Shown piece after piece: positions 1 to 8,160 of a stretch of 36,672 nt of DNA (within the stretch, counting starts at the first letter, position 1; each line of letters begins with the position of its first letter). Below the pieces are notes generated by a model, which did no database searches, was not told the origin of the DNA, and worked only from the letters and a program-made list of their open reading frames with translations. A program made the translations under genes and the position numbers. This stretch comes from DASRDU01 sp035560235 (GTDB lineage: Bacteria; Acidobacteriota; Blastocatellia; RBC074). Where the stretch lies: assembly GCA_035560235.1 (NCBI GenBank), contig DATMAG010000043.1, positions 1-36,672 on the forward strand, given 5' to 3'.

Positions 1-105
1 GCGATCATTGCGACGGCCCGGAAGTTACTGGGGATTATCTATCGAACACTGAAGAACAACTGGGTGTTCGCGGATTTCCCCAATTTTGTCCTTGCCGAGG
101 ACTGA
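1..105 (+). CDS. IS110-like transposase, C-terminal end (partial)
   Basis: The frame is open from the window edge and gives 34 residues before a TGA at 103-105. It contains ATARKLLGIIYRTLKNN, which resembles the arginine/lysine-rich C-terminal helix of IS110/IS116-family transposases (pattern ARKLL.I.Y..LK). Only the tail is visible, so the catalytic DEDD and Ser motifs cannot be checked. It lies 39 bp upstream of a Uma2-family gene on the same strand. The family call rests on a short match and could be another transposase with a similar tail. Confidence 0.6.
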   Translation, partial: AIIATARKLLGIIYRTLKNNWVFADFPNFVLAED

Positions 106-144
106 TCCATTCACCTCGGAGTAGACTTTCATCATAGGAGAGTC

Positions 145-720
145 ATGTCTGCTCTGCCCAAACCGCATTACACCCTGGAGGAGTATCCTGGACTGGACAA
201 AAATTCCGAAGCCAGGCCTGGGTACTGGAACGGTGAAGTCTTCGATATGAGCGGAGGCAGCCAGGAGCATGCCGAGATCGAACTGAATCTGATTGAAACG
301 CTTCACCCCCGTCTGACCAGGCAGGGCTGCCGGATGTTCCCGGCCAATGTTCGAATCAGGGTGCCGAGCCTGCCGCCGTACAGGTATGCTGATCTTTCTG
401 CTTTGTGCGGCCAGGCGCAGTTTGTGGAGACCGGCGGCCTCGATGCGCTGACCAATCCGGCCCTGATCATCGAAGTTCTGTCGCCTTCAACCGAAGCGTT
501 CGACCGGGGCGACAAGTTCACCTCTTCTCAGTCCATCCCGGATTTCCGCGAGTACCTGCTCGTTGCCCGGCACCGTCATCACATCACGCAACTGCTCCGA
601 CAGGAGGACGGTTCGTGGCTTCATCGCGAATTCAACAGCCTGACGGACACGCTGACGCTGATGACGGGCAATTGCGATCTGTCACTGAGTGAGGTTTACC
701 GAAACCTCTCGTTTTCATAA
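145..720 (+). CDS. Uma2-family (DUF820) restriction-endonuclease-fold protein
   Basis: A 191-residue protein of the usual Uma2 length. It shows the PD-(D/E)XK-like layout of the family: Asp in YADLSAL (about residue 80), Glu in LIIEVLSPST (about 110), Lys in DRGDKF (about 125), then a conserved REYLLV strand. The ATG at 145 follows AGGAGA closely. Uma2 proteins are abundant in Cyanobacteria, Acidobacteriota and Chloroflexi; their substrate is generally unknown. It neighbours a transposase tail and another Uma2 gene at 3345-3878. A helix after LIIEVLSP that is usually rich in aromatic residues is replaced by SSQSIPDF, so activity is uncertain. Confidence 0.85.
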   Translation: MSALPKPHYTLEEYPGLDKNSEARPGYWNGEVFDMSGGSQEHAEIELNLIETLHPRLTRQGCRMFPANVRIRVPSLPPYRYADLSALCGQAQFVETGGLDALTNPALIIEVLSPSTEAFDRGDKFTSSQSIPDFREYLLVARHRHHITQLLRQEDGSWLHREFNSLTDTLTLMTGNCDLSLSEVYRNLSFS

Positions 721-739
721 CCGCTTCGAACAATCATTT

Positions 740-3325
740 ATGAACTTCGTCCTCAACATGGCCCGGCGCGAGATGCGTGCTTCGTGGCACCGGCTGCTCT
801 TCTTTTTCATCTGCATTGCGCTTGGTGTCGGTTCGATTGTCAGCCTGCGTTCGCTCGTTCAGAACGCGCGGATGACGATGCTGCGCGAAGCCCGCGCGCT
901 GATTACTGCCGACGTGCAGCTTGCGGCCAGCGGCAGGTGGAATGCGGAAGCGCAGGCGGTAATTGACAAATATCGCCAGTCGCCGCTTGTGCTGGGTTCC
1001 ACCGAAACGATTGAGACGGCAACGATGCTCAGGCCGCTGAACAATGAATCATCGCGGCCAAAGCTCGTCGAACTGAAAGCCGTTCAGCCCGGGTTCCCTT
1101 TCTATGGCGAGATGAGGCTGGCCAACGGGCAGCAGTACAGTCACGCGCTGCTCAAAGGTCAGGGCGCGCTCTGTCCGCCGAGCGTGATGATTCAGTTCAA
1201 CCTCAAAGTCGGCGATCAGATCAAACTCGGCAATCTGGTCTTTACCGTGCGCGGCGTGATCGAAAGCGAACCGGGCAGCACGCTCAATGCCTTCAGCGCC
1301 GGGCCGCGCGTGTTCACTGATTACGATGACGCTTTTGCGGCTGGCCTGGTCGCCTTCGGCAGTCGCGCCCGCTTCAAAGTGCTCTTCAAAACCCGCGAAG
1401 GGCAGGCGGAGAACGTGCAGCGGATGATTCGAAACGAACTGAACGCGCAGCCAGCCGTCAGCGTGCGTTCGTTTCGCGACACCGAGAACCGCCTGAGCGA
1501 ATCGCTGATGAGGGTGGAAAATTATCTGAGCCTGATCGGACTGGTGATTCTGGTCCTCGGCGGCATCGGCATTTCAAGCGTCACGCGCGTCTTCATTCAG
1601 CAGAAGATGAAGACCATCGCGATTCTGAAATGTCTCGGCGGCAACAATGCGAGGGTGCTTGGAACCTACCTCGTGCAGGTTTTGATTCTGGGTCTGTCGG
1701 GCAGCGCGCTCGGCATTCTGCTGGCCCGTCTGACGATGTGGGCGCTGCCGAAGTATTACGCCGACCGGCTGCCGCAGGGGCTTGAATTCGGACTGACGTG
1801 GCAGGCGACCTTGCAGGGTTTGCTGATCGGACTGCTCATCTCGCTCCTGTTTTCACTGCTGCCGCTGCTTGAAATCCGGCGGATCAAACCGAATCTGGTG
1901 CTGCGCAATGAAACGAGCGCGGGCGCGCTGAATAAAAAATGGTGGCACATCGAATGGCGACGGATTGACTGGCTGCGCGTGTCCACAGCCTTCATTGTCA
2001 CGCTCGGTCTGGTTGCCTTGGCCGGATGGCAGGCCGGGTCGCTAAAGACAGGCGCGATCTTTCTGGCCGGGCTGGCTGTGACGGCTTTGATTCTCAACAT
2101 CGTTGCGACAGTGCTGGTTCGTTCGCTCAGGCAGATTCGTCATCTTCCATCGTTCGCGCTGCGGCAGGGCATCAACAGTCTTTATCGTCCGGGCAATCAG
2201 ACCAAAGTGATTCTGCTCGCGGTCGGACTCGGCGCGTTCTTCATCATCGCGGTGCAACTGCTTCAGGCGAATCTGCTCAACGAATTCAACTTCGCTTTCA
2301 GCGGCAACGCAGAGGATATGTACCTGATCGATATTCAGAAGGATCAGCGCGACCCGCTTGCCACACTGATTGCCGAAAAGACCGGGACAAAGCCGAATCT
2401 GGTTCCGGTCACGCGCATGCGAATCGTGCAGATCAACAGTGAACCGATCAGCCAGGAGACAGTTGACCGGCCCGATGGCGAGCGCAAAGGGCCGCGCCGC
2501 GAACGCGGCCTGCTCGACCGCGAATACACAGTCACCTACAGCCGGAGTCTGGAAAACAGCGGCGCGCTCATCTCAGGAAAGTTCTGGGAGCCGACTCCTT
2601 CAGTTCAGCCTGAGATTTCGATTGATGAAGTTATGGCGCAGAATCTGAAGGTCGGCACCGGCGACACGATCACCTTCGATCATCTCGGCACCCGCCTGTC
2701 CGCCCGAATCACCAGCGTGCGGCGCGTTGACTGGCGCAATGTGCGACTGGGCTTTTTCGTCATCTTTCGCGCCGGTGTGCTCGAAGATGCGCCGCACAAT
2801 TTCATCACCGCGATCAAGGGGCCGCCGCCCGGCGAAGCGCGCGCACAGCTTCAGCGCGACGTCGTCAACAAATTCCCGAACGTCTCGGTGATTGACATCT
2901 ACGACATCCTCGCCATTGTCCGCAAAGTCATCGGCAACATCACCACCATCGTCACTTTCGTCGGCGGGTTTATTTTCTTGAGCGGGCTGCTGATTCTGAT
3001 CGGCTCGATTGCGATGACAAAGTATCACCGGCTGTACGAATCCGCGATTCTGAAAACACTCGGCGCAAGGAAGAAGCTGATCATCACAATCACGCTGATC
3101 GAATATGCGGTGCTGGGCTGTCTGGCCGGGCTGATCGGCTCAGCGGCAGCGGTCGCGCTGACCTGGGCAATCAGCCGACACGGGCTGGAGATTCCCTGGA
3201 GCTTTATGCCGTCAATCAATCTGATCGGCGTGGCCGCGACACTTGTTGTGGTGATGCTCGTTGGCGTGCTGTCGAGCTGGGATGTGATGGTGAAGAAACC
3301 GCTCGGGATTTTAAGGGCGGAATAG
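740..3325 (+). CDS. ABC transporter permease, FtsX/YbbP type
   Basis: An 861-residue integral membrane protein with the layout of YbbP-type permeases: an N-terminal membrane segment (about residues 15-40), a periplasmic domain, an FtsX core with three membrane segments (about 265-395), a further membrane pair (about 420-470), a second extracellular domain, and a C-terminal FtsX core (about 730-860) ending in VKKPLGILRAE. Such permeases work with a LolD-like ATPase and move or extract lipophilic substrates or lipoproteins. No ATPase gene is in the window. An in-frame ATG at 689 overlaps the upstream Uma2 gene; I prefer 740 because MARREMRASWHRLLFFF is the typical N-terminus. Its stop lies 19 bp from the convergent Uma2 gene. 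Confidence 0.9.
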   Translation: MNFVLNMARREMRASWHRLLFFFICIALGVGSIVSLRSLVQNARMTMLREARALITADVQLAASGRWNAEAQAVIDKYRQSPLVLGSTETIETATMLRPLNNESSRPKLVELKAVQPGFPFYGEMRLANGQQYSHALLKGQGALCPPSVMIQFNLKVGDQIKLGNLVFTVRGVIESEPGSTLNAFSAGPRVFTDYDDAFAAGLVAFGSRARFKVLFKTREGQAENVQRMIRNELNAQPAVSVRSFRDTENRLSESLMRVENYLSLIGLVILVLGGIGISSVTRVFIQQKMKTIAILKCLGGNNARVLGTYLVQVLILGLSGSALGILLARLTMWALPKYYADRLPQGLEFGLTWQATLQGLLIGLLISLLFSLLPLLEIRRIKPNLVLRNETSAGALNKKWWHIEWRRIDWLRVSTAFIVTLGLVALAGWQAGSLKTGAIFLAGLAVTALILNIVATVLVRSLRQIRHLPSFALRQGINSLYRPGNQTKVILLAVGLGAFFIIAVQLLQANLLNEFNFAFSGNAEDMYLIDIQKDQRDPLATLIAEKTGTKPNLVPVTRMRIVQINSEPISQETVDRPDGERKGPRRERGLLDREYTVTYSRSLENSGALISGKFWEPTPSVQPEISIDEVMAQNLKVGTGDTITFDHLGTRLSARITSVRRVDWRNVRLGFFVIFRAGVLEDAPHNFITAIKGPPPGEARAQLQRDVVNKFPNVSVIDIYDILAIVRKVIGNITTIVTFVGGFIFLSGLLILIGSIAMTKYHRLYESAILKTLGARKKLIITITLIEYAVLGCLAGLIGSAAAVALTWAISRHGLEIPWSFMPSINLIGVAATLVVVMLVGVLSSWDVMVKKPLGILRAE

Positions 3326-3344
3326 AACGCGAATCGTGATTTTT

Positions 3345-3878
3345 TCAGCCTCGCGCAGGTGACTTGAAAATCTCACTGACCCGGCAGCGAAAACCGGGCA
3401 GCAGCTTTTCGCTGGTCAGTTCGTCAGCCTCAGTCAGCACGCGCAGCTCAACCGGCGAATCGTAAACCGCCACAGTCCTGCGCTCCGGCGAAAGCAGCCA
3501 GACCTGCTGCACGCCCGCGTCAAAGTACTCGAAGATTTTGTCGTTCATCCTTTCCCAGAGATCATTGGGCGAGACGACTTCGATCGCGAGATCAGGAGCA
3601 AACGGCCACTTCCCTTCCGGCTCGCCATCTTCAGGGATACGCGCAGCAGAAACAAAGGACAGATCAGGCAGACGCTCATTGCGCCCGATTTGAAAAGTTG
3701 TGTCAGGGCCGTAAACGCCACCGAGATTGTTTTCCTCAACGTGTTTTGCCAGTCGCCACATCAGACGAACCTCAATCCCGCCGTGTCCTGCTCCAGCCAT
3801 CGGTTTTTCCTCTGGTTGACCGTTGACGATCTCGTACTCTCTGTCAGGATCAAGTGTGACTTCCAGTATTGCAGACAT
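3345..3878 (-). CDS. Uma2-family (DUF820) restriction-endonuclease-fold protein
   Basis: A 177-residue member of the Uma2 family with all expected landmarks: YEIVNGQPEE near the N-terminus, Asp in RLPDLSFV, Glu in LAIEVVSPND, Lys in MNDKIFEYFDAGV and the following strand QVWLLSPERRTVAVY. It is better conserved than the Uma2 protein at 145-720 and is probably the intact PD-(D/E)XK form. GGAGAG lies 6 nt before the ATG. The gene lies downstream of thrC on the same strand (43 bp gap) and faces the ABC permease. Substrate and role are unknown for the family. Confidence 0.9.
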   Translation of the reverse strand: MSAILEVTLDPDREYEIVNGQPEEKPMAGAGHGGIEVRLMWRLAKHVEENNLGGVYGPDTTFQIGRNERLPDLSFVSAARIPEDGEPEGKWPFAPDLAIEVVSPNDLWERMNDKIFEYFDAGVQQVWLLSPERRTVAVYDSPVELRVLTEADELTSEKLLPGFRCRVSEIFKSPARG

Positions 3879-3921
3879 ACTTTCTCTCCGGTTGAATGCT
3901 TGTGCAGTGACCTGATTCTAC

Positions 3922-5232
3922 CTAAAGCCCGAGCGCCTGAACAATCGCCTCTTTCTGCGCAGCCACCTGCAGCCAGCGGCTTGAATAATTCGATGCGAGC
4001 GGCACTTTGCGCCCGGCTTTGTCAGTGAAACTCAGATCGCCGCGATGGTAGCTGACCACATAATCCGGATCCTTGAGGACGTGGCCGGTGAGAATGGCAA
4101 TGACATCTTCGTCAGGACTGAGGCTGCCGGCAGCGACGAGCTTTCTGATTCCGGCCAGGGTGACGGCTGAGGCCGGTTCGCAGCCGATGCCGTCGCGTCC
4201 GATGATGGCTTTGGCATCAGCAATCTCCTGTTCGGTGACCTGTTCGACTTCGCCGCCGCTCTTTTGCAGCGCACGCAGCGCCTTCGGCCACGAGACGGGC
4301 GCGCCGATTTTAATCGCGGTGGCGAGCGTGGCGGCTCCCTTCACCGGTTCAAGCGTTTCGCTCCCCTGCTGCCACATCCGGTACAGCGGATTCGCGCCTT
4401 CGGCCTGAATGATCGTGATCCTGGGCAGGCGATCAATCACGCCGATTTCGCGCAGTTCCAGAAAGCCTTTTGCAATCGCGGACGAATTGCCCAGATTGCC
4501 GCCCGGCACAACCACGCGGTCAGGCACGCGCCAGTCGCGCTGCTGCAGCATTTCAAACGCCGTCGCCTTCTGTCCTTCCAGCCGGAACGGATTGACCGAG
4601 TTGAGCAGGTACAAGTCCGATTCATCGGCAATCTCACGCACCAGCCGCATGGCGTCATCGAAATCGCCTTCGATCTGCGCGACGACCGCGCCGTAATCGA
4701 GCGCCTGTGAGAGCTTGCCGAGCGCAATCTGACCTGAAGGAATGAAGACCACGGCACTCATTCCGGCGCGCGCGGCATAGGCCGCCATCGAGGCCGAAGT
4801 ATTGCCGGTGCTCGCGCAGGCCACGCTCTTCGCGCCAATTCTGACGGCCTGCGTGACACCAGTCGTCATCCCGAGATCCTTGAATGAGCCGGTCGGATTC
4901 ATGCCGAGATGCTTGAAGGCAAGCTGCTTCATTCCGGCGTACTGCGCCGAACGCGGCGCGGCGAAGAGCTGCGTATTGCCTTCGCGCATCGTCACGATCT
5001 GCGCGGCATCTGCTTCGGGCATCAGCTCACGAAACCGCCAGACGCCGCTCTGATCAACTGCAGCCTTCGAAGCGAGGCGGCTATCCCACGCGCTCTTCAA
5101 TTCATCAGCCGCAAAGGAACTGAGATCGTAAACGACATCGAGCAGCCCGCCGCACCGCTCGCAGGTGTAGAGGCGCGCGGCAGCTTCAAACTGCGCCTGG
5201 CATTCAGGCTGAAGACACCGAAGAAAAGGCAT
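3922..5232 (-). CDS. thrC: Threonine synthase
   Basis: A 436-residue PLP enzyme that converts O-phosphohomoserine to threonine. An N-terminal zinc-ribbon-like segment carries Cys6, Cys11, Cys24 and Cys27. The PLP lysine is K118 in NPTGSFKDLGM, and the phosphate-binding region is PGGNLGNSSA. It is the last gene of the asd-lysC-thrC group. I start at MPFLRCLQ (5232) because this begins the zinc ribbon; an upstream in-frame ATG at 5268 adds 12 unlikely residues but has GGAGA close by. A strong inverted repeat lies just upstream (5267-5360). No homoserine dehydrogenase or kinase gene is present in the window. Confidence 0.95.
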   Translation of the reverse strand: MPFLRCLQPECQAQFEAAARLYTCERCGGLLDVVYDLSSFAADELKSAWDSRLASKAAVDQSGVWRFRELMPEADAAQIVTMREGNTQLFAAPRSAQYAGMKQLAFKHLGMNPTGSFKDLGMTTGVTQAVRIGAKSVACASTGNTSASMAAYAARAGMSAVVFIPSGQIALGKLSQALDYGAVVAQIEGDFDDAMRLVREIADESDLYLLNSVNPFRLEGQKATAFEMLQQRDWRVPDRVVVPGGNLGNSSAIAKGFLELREIGVIDRLPRITIIQAEGANPLYRMWQQGSETLEPVKGAATLATAIKIGAPVSWPKALRALQKSGGEVEQVTEQEIADAKAIIGRDGIGCEPASAVTLAGIRKLVAAGSLSPDEDVIAILTGHVLKDPDYVVSYHRGDLSFTDKAGRKVPLASNYSSRWLQVAAQKEAIVQALGL

Positions 5233-5266
5233 GATGAATAATCCGTGTCCGGCACAGGTGGAAGTC

Positions 5267-5360
5267 ATTCTCCATTCTCAATTCTCCGTTATTTTGCAGG
5301 AGGCAGTCTCACTGCGCTCTGCAAAATAACGGAGAATGGAAAATGGAAAATGGAAAACGC
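5267..5360. repeat. Heptad-word hairpin between lysC and thrC
   Basis: A perfect 19-bp inverted repeat (5281-5299 with 5319-5337) encloses a 19-nt loop that itself contains GCAG/CTGC. Outside the perfect stem both flanks continue as imperfect mirrored heptads: TCTCCAT, TCTCAAT on the left and ATGGAAA repeated three times on the right. There is no U-tract, so it is not a typical intrinsic terminator. It may limit read-through or protect the mRNA between lysC and thrC. It belongs to the same structural class as the hairpins at 27348-27450 and in the tRNA array. Confidence 0.85.
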
Positions 5361-5408
5361 AGCTTCATCGTGTAATCCTGTCTTTCAGGTTTCAATTCAG
5401 AGCGGGCC

Positions 5409-6824
5409 TCAGGACTGCGCCGGGAGATGCAGTTCAAAGGCGCGATGAATGGCGCGCACTGCTTCGGCAGCCTGCTGTTCAGAGACGATCAGCGAGATGT
5501 TCTGCTCCGATGACCCCTGCGAAATTGCAATCACGTTGACTCCGGCCTCGCCGAGCGCGCCGAAGACGCGACCTGAAATTCCCGGCGTGCCTTTCATCCG
5601 GTCGCCTACTACGGCGACCACGCTGATCGAATCCTCCTCGGTGATGTCATCAATGTGGCCGAGGTGCAGTTCAAGCGCGAGCGAGGAACGCAGCGCCTTC
5701 ACGACTCGCGGCGCGTCAGCAGTGTTGACGACAAAGCAGAGGTTGTTTTCAGACGAGGCCTGCGAAATCATCAGAATGCTGGCGCGTTCGGCGGCCACGG
5801 CGTCGAAGGTTTTGGCGGCAATGCCGGGGATGCCCTGCATTCCCTTGCCGCTGATCGCAACCAGACTGACATTGCGAATCGCCGTGACGGCCTTGACGCC
5901 GCGCGCTGACGGATGGCCTGTCGCCGTGATGCGCGTGCCGGGGTGTTCCGGGTTGAAGCTGTTGAGAATGCGAATCGGAATCTGCTGGCGAACGGCGGGC
6001 AGAATGGTTTTGTGGTGCAGCACCTTCGCGCCGTAATACGAAAGTTCGGCGGCTTCGCTGAACGAGATTTCGCGCATCGTGCGGGCTTCCGGCACTTCAG
6101 CCGGATTCGCCGTCATCACGCCGTCAACATCCGTCCAGATCCATATTTCATCGGCGTCGAGCGCCGCGCCGATAATCGAAGCCGAATAATCAGACCCGCC
6201 GCGTCCGAGCGTGGTCTGCACGCCGTCTCTGGTTGCGCCGATGAAACCGGTGATGACCGGAATCACGCCTTCTTCGATGAGCGGCAGCAGCGTTGCCCGC
6301 GTCTGCGCGCGCGTCTCATCCATCAGCGGCTCGGCATTGCCGAACTGATCATCAGTGACGATCAGTTCAGTCGCCTCAATCGGTCGTGACAAATGCCCGC
6401 GCGCGGCAATCGCGCCTGAAAGCAGCGGGGCGCAGAGCATCTCGCCCATACCTGAAATCACATCGAGCGTGCGCGGCGTCAGTTCGCGTATCATCGAAAG
6501 CCCCTTGCACAACGTCTCGAAGCGTTCCATCCGCTGCATCATCAGGTTCAGCGTTTCGCGCCGTCGTGCCGCGTCCTTCCCGATCAGCAGGTGCGCCGCC
6601 TGACGATGCGGTTCGTACAGTTCGTCGCTGATGCTCTTGTGCCAGCGACCTTCGACCGCATTCTGCGCCGCCGCAATCAGCCGGTTGGTGACACCGCTCA
6701 TCGCCGAAGTGACGACGACGACCTGATGCCCCTCGCGCGCGCTTTTGAGCGCCAGTTCAGCCGCCTGCGCAATACGCTCAGCACTTCCCACCGAAGTGCC
6801 GCCGAATTTCATGACGATCAGCAT
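5409..6824 (-). CDS. lysC: Aspartate kinase (monofunctional, ACT-regulated)
   Basis: A 471-residue aspartokinase catalysing the first step of lysine, threonine and methionine synthesis. The N-terminal kinase motif is MKFGGTSVGS; further signatures are TLGRGGSDYSA (about residue 206-216) and the DVDGVMTANP segment. Two ACT domains fill about 320-470 (VSLVAISGKGM and ISVVAVVGDRMKG), implying feedback control by an end product. The length equals that of monofunctional ThrA2/LysC enzymes, with no fused homoserine dehydrogenase. It lies 58 bp after asd and before thrC on the same strand. An alternative start four codons in (MKFGG) is possible. Confidence 0.95.
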   Translation of the reverse strand: MLIVMKFGGTSVGSAERIAQAAELALKSAREGHQVVVVTSAMSGVTNRLIAAAQNAVEGRWHKSISDELYEPHRQAAHLLIGKDAARRRETLNLMMQRMERFETLCKGLSMIRELTPRTLDVISGMGEMLCAPLLSGAIAARGHLSRPIEATELIVTDDQFGNAEPLMDETRAQTRATLLPLIEEGVIPVITGFIGATRDGVQTTLGRGGSDYSASIIGAALDADEIWIWTDVDGVMTANPAEVPEARTMREISFSEAAELSYYGAKVLHHKTILPAVRQQIPIRILNSFNPEHPGTRITATGHPSARGVKAVTAIRNVSLVAISGKGMQGIPGIAAKTFDAVAAERASILMISQASSENNLCFVVNTADAPRVVKALRSSLALELHLGHIDDITEEDSISVVAVVGDRMKGTPGISGRVFGALGEAGVNVIAISQGSSEQNISLIVSEQQAAEAVRAIHRAFELHLPAQS

Positions 6825-6882
6825 AGAGCTTTCCGATTACCAACATACTGCTTTTCCAACTCTGACTTCCGACAGCATCACT

Positions 6883-7941
6883 TTACAGCAGGCCTTTCGC
6901 CACGAGCAGTTCGGCATTGAGCAGCGCTGCGCCTGCTGCGCCGCGAATGGTGTTGTGACTGATGAGCGTGAACTTGAAATCGAAGATGGTGTCCTTCGAG
7001 ATGCGCCCGATCACCGTCGCCATGCCGTTTTCAGCATCGCGGTCGAGGCGCGGCTGCGGGCGATCCTTTTCGCGGCGCACAATCAGCGGGCGCGCGGGAG
7101 CAGTCGGCAGTCTCAGTTCCTGCGGCAGTCCCCTGAAGTTTGTGAAGGCTTCAATCAATTCTTCGACCGTGGCCGTTCCGCCGAGTTTGACGCGCACCGA
7201 TTCGAGGTGTCCGTCCTGCACGGAGACGCGGTTGCACTGCGCGCTGACTTTGAATGGCGCGGCTTCGATTCGCGTTCCGGCGAAACGGCCCAGAATCTTC
7301 TGCGGCTCGACTTCGCACTTCTCTTCCTCGCCGCTGATGAAGGGCATGACGTTGTCAATAATGTCCATCGAAGCCACGCCCGGATAGCCTGCGCCCGAAA
7401 TCGCCTGCATCGAGGTCATCATCACCGCTTCGAGTCCGAACCGCTGCGCCAGCGGCGCGAGCGCCATCACCAGCCCGATGGTCGTGCAGTTCGGATTGGT
7501 GAGCATATAGCCGCTCGTGTAGCCGCGCTTCTTCTTCTGCGTTTCAATCAGCGAGAGATGTTCAGGATTGATTTCAGGCACGACGAGCGGCACGTCTTCG
7601 TGCATGCGGAAAGCCGAAGAATTGCTTATGACCGGAAAGCCTGCGGCAGCGAAGGCGGCTTCGGCTTCGAGCGCGATGTCAGAGGGCAGACTGGCGATCA
7701 CGACATCGCAATCGAGCGGCGGCTTGCAGGGATAAACCGTGATGTCCTTCACGGCTTCGGGCATGTCAAAAGGCAGCTTCCAGTTGCACACCTCCGCGAA
7801 GCGTTTGCCTTCAGAGCGGTCAGAAGCGGCGAGCGCAGTGACTTCAAAGTACGGATGCTCGCGCAGCATATGAATCAGTCTTTGCCCGACCGTGCCGGTC
7901 GCGCCGAGAATGCCAACTCTCTTTTTCGTATTTCCAGCCAT
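6883..7941 (-). CDS. asd: Aspartate-semialdehyde dehydrogenase
   Basis: A 352-residue enzyme reducing aspartyl phosphate to aspartate semialdehyde with NADPH. The nucleotide-binding motif is GILGATGTVGQ near the N-terminus; the catalytic cysteine is C152 in TNPNCTTIGL. The sequence follows the archaeal/fungal branch of the family (SNSSAFRMHEDVPLVVPE, GAGYPGV) rather than the E. coli Asd branch. The frame stays open far upstream, but MAGNTKKRVGILG is the natural start and AAGGG lies 10 nt before it. It is the first gene of the asd-lysC-thrC group and follows the promoter at 7988-8016. Confidence 0.95.
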   Translation of the reverse strand: MAGNTKKRVGILGATGTVGQRLIHMLREHPYFEVTALAASDRSEGKRFAEVCNWKLPFDMPEAVKDITVYPCKPPLDCDVVIASLPSDIALEAEAAFAAAGFPVISNSSAFRMHEDVPLVVPEINPEHLSLIETQKKKRGYTSGYMLTNPNCTTIGLVMALAPLAQRFGLEAVMMTSMQAISGAGYPGVASMDIIDNVMPFISGEEEKCEVEPQKILGRFAGTRIEAAPFKVSAQCNRVSVQDGHLESVRVKLGGTATVEELIEAFTNFRGLPQELRLPTAPARPLIVRREKDRPQPRLDRDAENGMATVIGRISKDTIFDFKFTLISHNTIRGAAGAALLNAELLVAKGLL

Positions 7942-7987
7942 TGTCGTATTACCCTTGTTGCATTGTGAGCACATTGATAAGCCTGCG

Positions 7988-8016
7988 ATGGTATGAGCAG
8001 GCCAGGGCATTGTCAA
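7988..8016 (-). promoter_or_regulatory. Sigma-70-type promoter for asd-lysC-thrC
   Basis: Read on the minus strand: TTGACA (8011-8016), a 17-nt spacer, then TACCAT (7988-7993), followed by about 40 nt to the asd start. The -35 box matches consensus at all six positions and the -10 box at four of six. No other hexamer pair of this quality was seen upstream of asd. Confidence 0.65.
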
Positions 8017-8068
8017 CGCTGATTTTCGGCGCGCCCGATAAAGCCGCGTTATCAGAACATTCAGCAAA

Positions 8069-8160
8069 AGAGAGATGACGGAACAAACGAAAGAAAACCT
8101 GAACTCAGCTTGAATGCCTTCTGTCTGTTCGTTATTTCCGTTTGTTGCGTCATCTCTCTT
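8069..8160. repeat. Long inverted repeat at the 3' end of the ligase gene
   Basis: The arm GAGAGATGACGGAACAAACG (from 8070) pairs with the segment at about 8134-8160, giving a stem of about 23 bp with one mismatch and one bulged base, and a loop of about 40 nt. The right arm overlaps the last codons of the O-antigen-ligase gene (stop at 8150-8152), and the whole element lies 53 bp upstream of the asd promoter. It has no U-tract; it could stabilise the ligase mRNA end or reduce read-through into asd. Confidence 0.75.

Noticed and set aside
6745..7968. A 407-codon plus-strand ORF opposite asd
   Set aside because: It is antisense to asd, is rich in His and Arg, and has no recognisable domain; asd is certain.
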